Source: CAWUEZ02 sp963921355 (lineage in GTDB: Bacteria; Pseudomonadota; Alphaproteobacteria; Thalassobaculales; Thalassobaculaceae). Taken from it: 64,000 nucleotides of DNA. The stretch is taken from NCBI GenBank assembly GCA_963921355.3, contig OZ001190.1:4588001-4652000 (forward strand), read 5' to 3'. Shown here in pieces: positions 24,092-34,168 of the stretch (position 1 is its first letter; every line of letters starts with the position of its first letter). The notes beneath the pieces are model-generated. The model was not told the origin of the DNA, did not search any database, and was given only the letters and a program-made list of their open reading frames with translations. The position numbers were made by a program, and so were the translations under genes.

Positions 24092-27054
24092 CACTCTTCC
24101 CCCTGGTCTTCCGCTTCGGTCGTCGCCTGCTGGATGCCGAGCAGACGGAACAGGTTGTCGTTCCACTCGCCGCGAGAGGAACCGATATCGGTCGGCCGGC
24201 GCAGGAGGTGCTCGGCGACATCGGGGTCGGTCAACGCCCGGATCAACAGCGCGTCGACAGCTTCCTTGTCGTTGCTGAGTTTGCCGACGGCGTCCTTCGC
24301 CGTGCGGGTCACACCGCCGCCTTTCAGCACACCGAAGAGCACGCGCGAGCCCAGGCTGAACGTCCGCCAGAAGTCGTCCGCGCGCTGCTGGAGCTTCGAC
24401 GCGGTGTCGGATCCGCTCGTCGCCCGCTGGGAGAGGTTCTGATACGGCTCGAGCAGCTTGCGCATCTGCTGCAGCTTGTTCAGCTGTTCCGGCGTGAACG
24501 CTTCCTGCAGCGCCGGCAACATCTCGTCCGTCTGCTGGATCAGTTACGCCAGGCTGATCTGGCGATCGCCCTCGGGCCCAAGCTGTGTCGTGCGGACCTT
24601 CTTATAGACGTGATCCGCGACCGCCCGACGCCAGCCACGCGTCGCAGCCTCATTGCCGGCAAACTCGGACATGACTTCGCGCATCTGACTGGCTGGGTCT
24701 TTCCCACCCATGACGGCTTCGACGGCCTTGCTGGGAGCGCGGTCCATAACGAGCTTCAGCGCCGACTGATCCAGCCGCGCCAGCGTGGCGTCCCGGGCAC
24801 CTTCGGCGGCTTTGAGATCGGCTGCGAACTTCTCGGCTTCCTGTCGCAACGCGTTGGTGCGGTCTCGGTTGTTCACTGCGTTCTGCAGCAGTTCTTCGGC
24901 CTGCTGCTTGATGTTCGAGAACTCCGGATCGTCAAGAAGCGCCTGCCGGTTCTCCATCCATTTCCGCAGGCCGTTGATGTCGATGTTCCCGTCGAAGTCG
25001 ATAACCGACTGCCCGAGATCCGCCGCCACGTAACGTTCGATCGCCGCCCGGGCTTCGTCGGGGTCGCTGGATGAGCGCACAATGTTGCGCAGATCTTGCA
25101 CCGCCCGGGGCGTGGGCTGGCCGGTCAAGTTGTAGAGATCGAGCGCAGTCTCGCGCTGCGGGTTCTTGCCTTGCTGCACGTCATCGCGGAGCTGGCGGTT
25201 CGGGCTGTTCTTCTGCGCCCACACCGGCGCGTAGATGTCGCGGTAGTAGCGTTGCGCCTCGGCAACCTGCTCCCCAACTTCACCACCCTCTGCGACTAGC
25301 GTCTCGGCGATGTCGTCGACGCCCTGCTTGAGCTCCTGGATGCTGTCGGCGAGCTCGAACGACCCCGCGTCTCGCGCGGCAGCCTGCGCGGCAGAAAGAT
25401 CTCGCCGCAACTTCGACAACTCCTGCCAGCTCGCCGATCCGCCGGTTTCGATTTCGCGCGTGATCGGCTTTCCGTCTGCGCCGAGAACTCCGGTATCGGT
25501 CGTCTCGGTCTTGGGCAGCAGGCTCTTGATCCGCTTGATGGCGTCCAGGGGCGCCTGCCGATCGCCCGGTCGCAGCTCGCCCAACCCCTCTTCGACGCGC
25601 TGGGCAACGTCGGTCAGCGGCGTTATGTCGACATCCGCATCCGGAGCATCGAAGCGGGCGTTCTTCTCCTTCGTCATCGGATCGAGCGTCTTTTCGGTCG
25701 CGTTGTCGAAGAACTGCCCGGACGCCGCCTGCTGCTCACCCACTGTGTTTGTGCCACGAACGTTGCGGCCATACTGCCGGTTCAGTTCCTCGGACGCTTC
25801 GACAGCCTCGTTCGCCCGCTCCACACGCTCCGTGGGCTGGTCAAGTGTCCGCTCGGCCGCCAGTCGGCGATTGGCGTCGATCTGTGACGCTCTATCCCGC
25901 GCCGCCGCCGGGTCGCCCGTGGGCTCGATCTCGTTGATCCGATCGGTCGCCGCTTGGCGCACCGTATTGTCGCGGTTCTGGAACGGCGCCCCTTCCCGGG
26001 TCCGCGCGCTGACTTCCACATTCGCAATCTCGGGCCGCCCGGCGATCGCGCCGACGGTCGGAACCGGCAACCCTTCGTTCCGAAAATCGCGCACCGTTTC
26101 CGCGACGGTATCTGCCACGGTGTTCGCCTGCGCGTCATCGAGCCCACCCTTGAGCGCCCGGGCCGTCTTGTCGGCGACGCGGTTGGGCGTCGGGCTGCCG
26201 TCGCTGTCGTACGGGATTTCGCGCGCCGTGCTGCCCTGTGCGGCACCTGTCGCCGTCCGGGCAGCCGCAGGGCCCGCCCGACGGGCCGCGTCCGTTAGCT
26301 GCGCGCCGGTAACGCCGCCGAATAGCGTCGCCACGAACTCTGCGACAGTCTGCGCCGAACTGTCTTCTGGCGTCCACTCCTGGGCCGCCGTCAGCGACGT
26401 GCCGGCGCCCGCCGCCGCGCCAGCGTCTTGAACTGCCGTTCGCGTCGGAGTCTCGGCATACGGCCGCAGCAAATCATCACCGAGCTGCGGTCGCACACCG
26501 TCGACAAACCGGCGCCCGGCCGCGCGCAGAAGGCCCGCGCCGGTCCCCACCGCTTCGACACCAAGCGTGTTGATGTTGCCGACCGTACGCTCACCGAGCG
26601 TGCGTTCATCGTACGGGATCGTATCGACGCCCACCGCCTCGAGCCCATCCTCGGCGAGCCCCGTCAGCTGTTCGCTGCCGCCGATTGGCTTGTCGATGCG
26701 CGGCACATTCACGTCGAGCCCGACGGCATCCGCCGCCAGCTCAACGCCCGTGGCGCCGGTGTTCAGCGCAAACGTCGCGAGGTCGACCGGAAGCCCGACA
26801 AGGCTGCTTGCCCCGCGGGCGAGATCCTGCGTGGCAAGCGTCAGCGCTCGGCCGGGGTCTTGGAAGAAAGACGCGTCTTCCGCCGGTGCTGTCGAGCGCG
26901 GCGTAACTTCGCCTTCAATCGGCACTTGCGGCGGCCCAGCGGGCTCGGGCGGCGCCGCGACAGCCGGAGGGGGCGTCGACTGCTGGTAGCGCGTCCACGG
27001 CCCTGCCGGCGTCTGCTGCTGCCGGTACTTTTCCCAAGGAGCGGCTTGGGTCAC
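24091..27054 (-). pseudogene. large internal virion protein interrupted by an in-frame TAA
   Basis: From GTG 27054 (GTGA overlap with the upstream stop) the frame runs 836 codons to TAA at 24544-24546, then continues in the same frame for another 151 codons to 24091. The protein starts with TQAAPWEKYRQQQ, has a Pro/Ala-rich section and then long helical, Gln/Glu/Ala-rich stretches (for example RDASSFELADS-like repeats and ELLQNAVNNRDRTNALRQEAEKF), the character of ejected podovirus core proteins. Around the stop the text reads RQISLA-stop-LIQQTDEMLPAL, with no change of style, so a CAA to TAA or similar change is likely. If the stop is real, a second product could start at ATG 24522. Confidence 0.7.
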
Positions 27055-29666
27055 TGCACCCGCTCCCAATTCGCCTGGTCGCCCGGATCACCACCCTTGA
27101 AACGCCAACCGTCTTCCACGGTTCCGGCGGCCGGCGGCGCCACCGGCTGACCGACATTCGACGGAACGGTCGGCGCGGATCCGCCTTGGCGCAGCGGCGC
27201 GCGGTTCTGGATACGGCCGGCAAGGATCCGCTCCATCATGTCGAGCCCGGCCAAGAACGACCGCTGACTGCCCAACCAGCTCGTCGGGTCGCCAACGACC
27301 CGCTGGAACTGCTTGACGTCCCGATCGGACACGCTGCGGCCTTCCTGTCCGGCCAACACGCTCGCTGCGCCATAGGTCAGCAGCGTCGACAGCTTCGTAA
27401 TATCGTTGAGGTTCGGGTCGTAGGCGCCGAACAGCGACATGTCGACGCCGCTGTTTGCCATCGACGCGTATGCATCGGCGTAGGCAGAGTCGAGGTTCGT
27501 CTCGCTACCGCCAGCCAACAGACCGATGTTCGCCATCTGCTGCGTCGCGGCCTGCGCCAGTCGGCGAACGTTGCCGGTCGCGCCAAAGATCGTCGGATCT
27601 CCCGACGCGATCGTCCGGGCGTCGTTCATAAGTGCTTGGAAGTCAGCGAAATTGACCGCTTCCAGCTCCAGGTTGCCCGCTTGGCTATCGGTGAGCCCGG
27701 CGCCAGCGTTACCTTCGCCGGTCGCTTCGCGTTTCACGATCTGCGAACCCGCCGGGATAGGTTGCCCGGTCGTCGAGTCGGTCACGCCGTCCTTCGTGAT
27801 GCCTTGCGTCCCGTCCGGCGCCTGGTAGTTGGTGGGCGCCCGGCCGTCGAGTTTCGGTTCCGCGCCGACCGCCGCCTTCTTCTCGGGATCGGTCAGGTCC
27901 AGCCCGCCGAGCATCTCACCTTTGACTTCCGACTCCGACAGGATCGGCTGGAAGCCTGCGGCGTTGCCGTCGGCGATCTCGCCCCGCGTGGTGAAGCCCG
28001 GGCTGCCGTCCGCGTTCCGGCCGGCTTCCGGCTCCATGCGCGCGATATCAAGATCCGTCTGGCTGGCAACGTCTTGCCCGCGGCGATCGGTTGCGGCGTC
28101 GACATCCTGGCCGCGCTTATCCACCGCCGCCTGCGTATCGACGTTGTAGTCGAACGCTGCACGCGTTTGATCCGGCCGACCGCCGGCAGACATGAACGCG
28201 TCGTCCGGGGTGATCTCCCGGCCGCTCATCAGGTTCGCCACGACCATTGCCAGGTCGCCAATGCCGCGCTCGTTGTCAGGTCGCCCCAGTTCGCTCCCCA
28301 GCATCGCCGGCACATATGCCTGGAACTCCTCCGGGGTCTGCAGGCTGTCGAGCGTGTGGCGAATGATGCTGTCCCGGCTCTCGGCTTCCGCCAGCCGTTG
28401 CGCTTCGGCAGCTTCGGCGTCAGCCTGAACCCGCAGCAGGTTCGCGCGCTGCCGGTTTGGATCGTTCTCCGGGTCGTAGCTGCCCACGGCGATGAGATCC
28501 GCCACGACTTCGCCCACGCCGGCCAGTGGCGACGACGGGATCCCTCGATACCGATAGGTCGCGCCCGGTGCGCCGCGAGAGCTCAACGTGCCTTGGAACT
28601 GGCGTGTCATCACAGCCCCCAGTGCAGAAATGGTTCCCGCGCCGCCGGGCGGGCGCACAAACGGTTTGACGGAACTTCCGAACGGGTTGCTCGGAATGAA
28701 ACTGCCGATACTTCCGCCGGTCCCTGCGTACGATCTCAGCCCGCTCCCGCCGATGCTGAGCAGATCCCCGATGAGCGTGTCGGGCTGCCGCTGCATTGAC
28801 TGGCGGGTCAGCAGGTCATTCATGCCGGCTTCAAAGTTCAGCGACGCACCGACAACCCCCTCTGTCCGGTCCGACGTGGCGCCAGCGATGCGATCGATGT
28901 AGCGAAGTTCGGGCCGAATGGCCTCGACTTCGAAGTCGGCGAAGCGCCGATCGGCCTCGAGCCCCGCCTGCTGCGTCCGCGCCAGGTCCATCTGCCCCTG
29001 AAACACTGGCGCGGTGGCGCCGTGCCGAGCTGCAACGAGACCGGATTTGATCCGCAGGTCGTTAATGGCGTCGCCGATACGCGAGGCAGCGAGGCTTGCA
29101 CCGGCCAGCCGGTTCCCCGCCGACTCACGGGCCATCATCTCGGCTTCATCCTCGGCGTTCTGCCGCAGCATCTCGCGCTGAACCGCAGGGTGCAGTGTCT
29201 TGGACGGCGCCGCAGGCTTGCTGGCGACCATAGTCTCGTCGTTCAGCGCCTGTTCGACCGCGTTCGCATTTGCCGTGAAGCCTGCGAAATTCGCGGCCGC
29301 GAGCGCATCGCCGACCAGCGCCGACTGCGTAGCGCGCAACAGGCTGTTCCGTTCAGCCTGCAGGTCGTAGGCCCCATACACCCCTTTGTCGATGCCGGCC
29401 TGTTTCTCGAGGATGTCCCCCATGCGCTCGGTGTAAACCTGCTGGGCGGCGTCCGCTCGATCAAACCCTTGCGCTTCCAGCTTGCGGATAAGTGCGTCGC
29501 TGTCCTCGACAACTTGCGTGCGCTCGTCGAAGGTTTCCTGGTTGAACGCCGCCTGCTCGCGAATGTCCTCGGCCTGCTGAGCAAACACTTTGGATTGCGC
29601 CCGCCGATTGGCGAGCATGCTCCCGCCTTGGAGCCCGGCGGAGACGGCGAGGGTTGGGTTGCACAT
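27051..29666 (-). CDS. putative internal virion protein (podovirus core)
   Basis: 871 residues. No catalytic domain is recognised. The first 90 residues are helical and Gln/Ala-rich (QAEDIREQAAFNQETFDERTQ), followed by long low-complexity Ala/Gly/Asp regions and RGQDVDAATDRRGQDVASQ, a short internal repeat. Size and position between the fibre-type small protein and the other large helical protein fit podovirus internal core proteins that are ejected with DNA. The stop overlaps the next start (GTGA). Confidence 0.7.
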   Translation of the reverse strand: MCNPTLAVSAGLQGGSMLANRRAQSKVFAQQAEDIREQAAFNQETFDERTQVVEDSDALIRKLEAQGFDRADAAQQVYTERMGDILEKQAGIDKGVYGAYDLQAERNSLLRATQSALVGDALAAANFAGFTANANAVEQALNDETMVASKPAAPSKTLHPAVQREMLRQNAEDEAEMMARESAGNRLAGASLAASRIGDAINDLRIKSGLVAARHGATAPVFQGQMDLARTQQAGLEADRRFADFEVEAIRPELRYIDRIAGATSDRTEGVVGASLNFEAGMNDLLTRQSMQRQPDTLIGDLLSIGGSGLRSYAGTGGSIGSFIPSNPFGSSVKPFVRPPGGAGTISALGAVMTRQFQGTLSSRGAPGATYRYRGIPSSPLAGVGEVVADLIAVGSYDPENDPNRQRANLLRVQADAEAAEAQRLAEAESRDSIIRHTLDSLQTPEEFQAYVPAMLGSELGRPDNERGIGDLAMVVANLMSGREITPDDAFMSAGGRPDQTRAAFDYNVDTQAAVDKRGQDVDAATDRRGQDVASQTDLDIARMEPEAGRNADGSPGFTTRGEIADGNAAGFQPILSESEVKGEMLGGLDLTDPEKKAAVGAEPKLDGRAPTNYQAPDGTQGITKDGVTDSTTGQPIPAGSQIVKREATGEGNAGAGLTDSQAGNLELEAVNFADFQALMNDARTIASGDPTIFGATGNVRRLAQAATQQMANIGLLAGGSETNLDSAYADAYASMANSGVDMSLFGAYDPNLNDITKLSTLLTYGAASVLAGQEGRSVSDRDVKQFQRVVGDPTSWLGSQRSFLAGLDMMERILAGRIQNRAPLRQGGSAPTVPSNVGQPVAPPAAGTVEDGWRFKGGDPGDQANWERVQ

Positions 29667-29675
29667 GTGCTGGCC

Positions 29676-30527
29676 CTAGAAGATCTGTCCGGCGGCCGCT
29701 GCCGCGGGCGTGGCCGCACGCTTCTGCTGCTCAACGAGACGCGCCGCCTCACTTGCCGGCGTTGCCGTCAGCCCGTCGGTAAAGAAGCGCTGCGACTGCG
29801 GCGCCCCGCCGCCGGCCGGCGCGGGAGCTTCGGGCCCGACCATGCCAGCAAACAGATCCCCAAGGGGCTGGAACGATGGCCGGCTAACCGTGCCGACAGC
29901 GTCGTTGGTCAGCGCCACAAAGTCGCCTTGACCCTCCGATGCGACCACTTGGCCGACCAGGTCAGTGCGCAGCTGGTTGATAGCGTTGCGGAAACTGTCA
30001 GTCGCCGACACCGCTTCCCGGCCGATGCGGCCCCGCTCATCAGCAACCCGTCGGTTCAAGCGCCCGTACGCCTTCGTCGCAGCAGAGCTGTCCAGCCCGC
30101 CGCGCCGCGCCAGTTCGAACTCGGTGTCTTCGCGCGCCTCGGCCGCCTGCTCATCGATCCGCGGGTTGTAGTATTCGAGATAGTCCTTTCGGAACGCGTC
30201 GAAATACCCGTCATCGAACTGCTTGAAACCAGTGTTCACCGCTTCGGTGCCCGCGGCGATAGCAAGCTCTCGCTGCCGCGCTGCCTCTTCGATCCGAGCC
30301 TGCTGCAGCGCCGCTTCTTCCTGTCGCCGACGCTCAAGTTCGAGGCGCTCTTCTTCGATCCGACGCTGTTCTGCAACGCGCTGCTCTTCAAGCTCCCGCT
30401 GTCGCTCAGCTTCGGCCTGGCGCAGACGTTCCTGTTCCGCCAGCCTCTCCTGCTCGATCTCGAACTGCCGGCGTTCCTCGTCGATGAGCGGTTGCTGACT
30501 CGGTGGTTTGGGGGTCTTAGCGCACAT
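29676..30527 (-). CDS. coiled-coil internal virion protein
   Basis: 283 residues. Residues about 14-95 are a near-continuous Glu/Gln/Arg coiled coil (EERRQFEIEQERLAEQERL and similar). Then FKQFDDGYFDAFRKDYLEYYNP and a Gly/Ala/Pro-rich tail. This resembles podovirus proteins of the T7 gp14-like class that line the ejection path. The first 11 bases overlap the next upstream gene end. Confidence 0.65.
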   Translation of the reverse strand: MCAKTPKPPSQQPLIDEERRQFEIEQERLAEQERLRQAEAERQRELEEQRVAEQRRIEEERLELERRRQEEAALQQARIEEAARQRELAIAAGTEAVNTGFKQFDDGYFDAFRKDYLEYYNPRIDEQAAEAREDTEFELARRGGLDSSAATKAYGRLNRRVADERGRIGREAVSATDSFRNAINQLRTDLVGQVVASEGQGDFVALTNDAVGTVSRPSFQPLGDLFAGMVGPEAPAPAGGGAPQSQRFFTDGLTATPASEAARLVEQQKRAATPAAAAAGQIF

Positions 30528-31011
30528 CTGGACGGTCCCACCTGAATACCAAGAAGTCCTCGCCGCCTTTGCCGTAGCGATGCAGCCGACACTCTTCTTG
30601 CGCCCCCAAGGCCCGCAACCATCGGTGCGCTACGTCGTGCCCCTCGATGGACCGCGCTTCGCACCGGTGCGTCCCCAGGGACACCAGATTCGGAATCATA
30701 CTCCTCTTGACGAATCTTGTCAGGAATAATTCGATTTGCGGGAATTTGTCAGTCGCAAACATCCATGCATACACGACGCCCGGCCACATCGGCACCGCCC
30801 CGACCGCGGCGATCGGTTCGTCGTGAAGAGAGACGATCCACGCGTATGGACCGTAGGCGGTGAGAATGTCTTCCGGAAGCGTGCCAAGGTCGTCTTCCCA
30901 GCGCTGCGCCTGCAGCTCGCGGCGATCCGCGGCACGGAGGTTGGCGACGATGTGCCCCAGTGCGGGCGCGCTGAGCTTATCCAGCGTCGGTGGCATCGAA
31001 ATGAAACGCAA
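30517..31011 (-). CDS. GNAT-fold phage protein (DUF2833 / T7 gp13-like)
   Basis: 164 residues. The middle part PYAWIVSLHDEPIAAVGAVPMWPGVVYAWMFATD and the C-terminal EGHDVAHRWLRALGAQEE fit the degenerate acetyltransferase fold of DUF2833 proteins, found in podoviruses next to internal virion genes. No acetyl-CoA loop of the Q-x-x-G-x-G type is visible, so catalysis is doubtful. The start is either 31011 or the Met at 30996; both lack a strong ribosome site and overlap the upstream gene. Confidence 0.65.
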   Translation of the reverse strand: MRFISMPPTLDKLSAPALGHIVANLRAADRRELQAQRWEDDLGTLPEDILTAYGPYAWIVSLHDEPIAAVGAVPMWPGVVYAWMFATDKFPQIELFLTRFVKRSMIPNLVSLGTHRCEARSIEGHDVAHRWLRALGAQEECRLHRYGKGGEDFLVFRWDRPDVR

Positions 31012-31267
31012 AGTTGGAGAGCCGCGCGTACTCTGCTTTTGAGTGGGTCAACTTGAACTTGTAGTGCGTGCTTTCGCCTTGGCTGCCCAGGTCCAGGTCC
31101 AGCCACGTCGGTCCTGTGACGATGCCGAGCTCTTCGAACACGGTCGGCTGTTTCGGGTTCGCCGCCATCTCAACGGTCCATTGCCCGTTAACCGTCGCGT
31201 CGATCGCGGTGAGCTCCTTGAGCGTCGCGGGCTGGCTTCCGTCGGAGAATGGCAGCTCGACTGTCAC
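30977..31267 (-). CDS. hypothetical phage structural protein
   Basis: 96 residues from GTG 31267, which overlaps the stop of the tail hub gene (GTGA). Mostly beta-type sequence: MAANPKQPTVFEELG, then THYKFKLTHSKAEYARLSNF. No family recognised. Tight coupling to the hub gene suggests a virion-associated or assembly role. Confidence 0.6.
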   Translation of the reverse strand: MTVELPFSDGSQPATLKELTAIDATVNGQWTVEMAANPKQPTVFEELGIVTGPTWLDLDLGSQGESTHYKFKLTHSKAEYARLSNFAFHFDATDAG

Positions 31268-33021
31268 TGCGCTGGCGTCGTACGTCGCATTGTCGTCGCA
31301 TTGTCATCGCCGCCGTACAGGTAGATTGTGTCGCCTGATCTGGCATACACGCGCTTGGTTTTGACCGCAAAAGCCGACACCGAGAACCCGAGATCGTATT
31401 CCGACCAAGCGGCGATCTTGGCCGAAGCGAACTGCGACAGGACGTAGACTTTGTTACCGACCGCCAGCCAGTATCGATTATCGATCGGTTCGACGACCGC
31501 AACCGCGGATTCCTGCTGCGCGTCCGTCAGCGTTGCGACGTAATCAATGACCGAGGTGTCGATCGGGGCCCCGAGTTCAGACGCAATTGCCGCGTTCGAA
31601 CTGTCTCGAGCTTTCAGCGAACGGACGCCCTGCACAGACAAGAACACCACGTCCCCCTGACCGAAAGACTCCACACTGCGCGGTGCGTACGTTCCGGTTT
31701 TCGAAAGCACCTGGATCTGAACGTTCAGCTCTGGATCCGGATCCATCGACCATATTTGGACGTTCTCCTTCGAGAACACCGCCAAGTAGCTGTAGTACGG
31801 CTCGATCGACGTCAGTTCCTCCGACCCCGCCGCCTGCGACGACATGTTGATGAAACCGGCCCCGGTGTCTGTCGTCTGCCAGGCGGTCGGATCATCCAGT
31901 TTCGAAAAGTGAAGCAGGCTCCCGCTGGTCGTATACATCTTCGTGCGGAAGGTCTGAACGAATTCGCCCGGCTGGAACGTTGCGCTGGTGCTTGCGCCGC
32001 CAGCCATCGCGTTCGGTGTGCTGACCGTCATGTCGCCAACGACCGTCACGGCCACCACATAACCGTTGGGTCCGGTGCCGGAGTCGGAAGCGATGATGTT
32101 CACGATGTCGCTGGACGAGCCGCCGGTGTACTCGGGTGTCGAGTTGTAGCTGGTGATCTGCGTCGCGATCAGGCTGGCGGTGTTGCTGTTCGATGTCGTC
32201 CAGTTGACCGTCGAGTTCAGCACCTCGACGCCATTTACAGTGATGCCGGTGATGGCATTGAGCGTCCCACCGGCGGTGTTAGCCGGGGAAGTCGTCGTGA
32301 CGTCGCCCGCAGGGGTGACGGCAACCGCCTGACCGTTGTCCGATGTGCCGACAGTGGTTGACGTGACCGTAACAGTCGCGCCGCTGGCAGTCGCCGACCA
32401 ACCGTTGTTGTGGGTCGTGATCTGCGCCGCCACGGCGGTCGCCGTCGCAGTGTGACTCGTCGCCCAATTGACCGCGGTGCCCAGCACTTCCGCGCCACCC
32501 ACCGTGATCGACGTGATCTGGTTGGTGCCCGGGTTGGACGTGCCGCCGGTGATGTCGAACGTCGTCGTGGCTGCGAGACTGGCTGAACCCCCGGTGACGC
32601 TGAAGCTGCCTCGAGCAAGCCCGTCGGCGAAATCGTCGACCCGGGTGCCGTCGTAGAAGTGGTGAATGCTGCTGTCCGCGAATTCGGCCGCGACGTAGAG
32701 CTTGCCGTCGTAGACGTCGACGGATTTCACCCCCGTCATGGCGCTCGCAGACGGGTGCTCAAGGCGCTGATACGTTACGCCTGCCGGCACCCCCGGGTCG
32801 GCCGCACTGCCGAACACGAAGAGCGCCGTCGGCGTCGCCGCGAAACCAAACGTTCCCGACGGCAGCGTGTACTTCGAAACGAACGCCTTGCGCTTCTCGA
32901 TCTCGCCGCCACGGGTGACATGAGCGTTGGTGAGGACACGCAACGTGCCAGCGGGCGCCGCCACATCCGCCCGCCGATCGTCCTGGCCGGCGCGGAAGTC
33001 TTCGATCAGCAGATAGGCCAT
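31264..33021 (-). CDS. tail hub / nozzle-like protein with tandem inserted domains
   Basis: 585 residues. Flanking parts have the repeated blades of podovirus tail nozzle or stabilisation proteins (T7 gp12 / P22 gp10 type): KSVDVYDGKLYVAAEF, SLLHFSKLDDPTAWQTTDTG, EPYYSYLAVFSKENVQIW, GDVVFLSVQGVRSL. Between about residues 158 and 350 lie two copies of a beta-rich domain, each with I-T-V-G/N-G-x-E-V-L-x-x-x-V-N-W, that look inserted. The stop overlaps the next start and the start overlaps the adaptor gene stop. Confidence 0.75.
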   Translation of the reverse strand: MAYLLIEDFRAGQDDRRADVAAPAGTLRVLTNAHVTRGGEIEKRKAFVSKYTLPSGTFGFAATPTALFVFGSAADPGVPAGVTYQRLEHPSASAMTGVKSVDVYDGKLYVAAEFADSSIHHFYDGTRVDDFADGLARGSFSVTGGSASLAATTTFDITGGTSNPGTNQITSITVGGAEVLGTAVNWATSHTATATAVAAQITTHNNGWSATASGATVTVTSTTVGTSDNGQAVAVTPAGDVTTTSPANTAGGTLNAITGITVNGVEVLNSTVNWTTSNSNTASLIATQITSYNSTPEYTGGSSSDIVNIIASDSGTGPNGYVVAVTVVGDMTVSTPNAMAGGASTSATFQPGEFVQTFRTKMYTTSGSLLHFSKLDDPTAWQTTDTGAGFINMSSQAAGSEELTSIEPYYSYLAVFSKENVQIWSMDPDPELNVQIQVLSKTGTYAPRSVESFGQGDVVFLSVQGVRSLKARDSSNAAIASELGAPIDTSVIDYVATLTDAQQESAVAVVEPIDNRYWLAVGNKVYVLSQFASAKIAAWSEYDLGFSVSAFAVKTKRVYARSGDTIYLYGGDDNATTMRRTTPAQ

Positions 33022-33713
33022 CAGCTACTCGTCCGACGGGCGGTCAGAATCCGCGGCAATCGGCCGTGCACCCGGCTCGCGGGCTTCCCGAGACTGAACG
33101 ACTTGATCTTCGGCCGATAGCGCTTCTTCAGCCGTTTGAAATGCGCGTCGGCTTCCAGCGCTTTGACCTGCCGGTCCGCCGGGTCACGCATCAGCGCGGC
33201 GGCCGCATAGAGCACGATCAGCATGTCGTCGAGGTCAGCCGTGTCGGTTTCCGACACCAAGTTTGAGAGGTTGCCCACCCCATCGAACCGGACAATCGAT
33301 CCGTTCGTCGCCGGCACCGGCCAGACTTCGAACTGCTCGCCGCTATCGTTGTAGAAGTCCCAGTGCGTCGCCGGGTCCAAGCGAGTCGTCTCGTCAGCGC
33401 TGAACTGGTTGTACTGTTCGGTCCCGATTCCGAAGTTCAGGGGCAGCCAGTGCTCTTGCCATTTGACATGGACCGAGTTGATGCGGCCTGGATCGACGGG
33501 AAGATCGTAGTACCTTGAACCCGCCGCCAGGGTCTTTTCGTAATTGCCGATCATGAACGGCCAGTCGTACTCAAGCCACAGGCGCTCTTGAACCTGACGC
33601 AGCTTGAGCTTCATCGAGGCGAGCCGATTTACGGAGTGCGCAGCGCTGTCACTCAGCTTCATCTCTGACCGAAGCTGAGTGACCAGTTCTCCGAGCTGCG
33701 TTCCGCGCGCCAT
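33021..33713 (-). CDS. head-to-tail adaptor / head completion protein
   Basis: 230 residues. LGELVTQLRSEMKLSDSAAHSVN followed by KLRQVQERLWLEYDWPFM, then GSRYYDLPVDPGRINSVHVKW: the pattern of podovirus adaptor proteins that bind below the portal. ALMRDPADRQVKALEADAHFKRLKKR near the C-terminus is typical of this group. Genes for the portal, scaffold and capsid lie upstream and the tail hub downstream, as expected. Confidence 0.75.
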   Translation of the reverse strand: MARGTQLGELVTQLRSEMKLSDSAAHSVNRLASMKLKLRQVQERLWLEYDWPFMIGNYEKTLAAGSRYYDLPVDPGRINSVHVKWQEHWLPLNFGIGTEQYNQFSADETTRLDPATHWDFYNDSGEQFEVWPVPATNGSIVRFDGVGNLSNLVSETDTADLDDMLIVLYAAAALMRDPADRQVKALEADAHFKRLKKRYRPKIKSFSLGKPASRVHGRLPRILTARRTSS

Positions 33714-33719
33714 CGCCCG

Positions 33720-34109
33720 CTACTGCAGTGGGTTGGGCGCCTCGGCGGTGACTTCTTGCACCGCCGCGGGTGTGCTCGCAGGCTTCACTTTCGACTTCGC
33801 CACGACGTTCTTGTCGACCGTCAGACCAATCTCCTCGAACTTCGTGGGGAGTTTCGGCGCGTGGCCGGGGAAGGCATCGGCGATCATCGCGAGCGCCTTG
33901 TTGTCGATACCGTAGAACTCATTGATACGGTTGAGCTCCTCGGCATGCGAGAGCTTGGACCTACCCTGCAGCGACTCTTTCGCGTCAACGACAGCGTCGG
34001 TCCCGTGAATGCGCTGCAGGATGACGACCTCGGCGGGTGTCAGCCCGTAACGTTGCACGCTCGAGGTCAGAAGGCCCTTATGCCGAACGGTGGCATCGAC
34101 TCGTTCCAT
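33720..34109 (-). CDS. hypothetical late-operon protein
   Basis: 129 residues. No family recognised. The first 50 residues are helical (GLTPAEVVILQRIHGTDAVVD), the last 30 are Ala/Pro/Lys-rich. It is between capsid-decoration and adaptor genes, so a small head protein is likely. Confidence 0.6.
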   Translation of the reverse strand: MERVDATVRHKGLLTSSVQRYGLTPAEVVILQRIHGTDAVVDAKESLQGRSKLSHAEELNRINEFYGIDNKALAMIADAFPGHAPKLPTKFEEIGLTVDKNVVAKSKVKPASTPAAVQEVTAEAPNPLQ

Positions 34110-34168
34110 GGTGCGTAGTCTCCTGGTAAGTGGAGCCCGCGCCGATCAGACGCGGGCTCCAAGGTTCA

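Noticed and set aside
27186..28799. 537-residue plus-strand ORF in the late region
   Set aside because: Shadow of the internal virion protein; composition is Arg/Val/Gly-rich without motifs. The same holds for plus ORFs at 25310-26431, 39062-40399 and 42471-43796.
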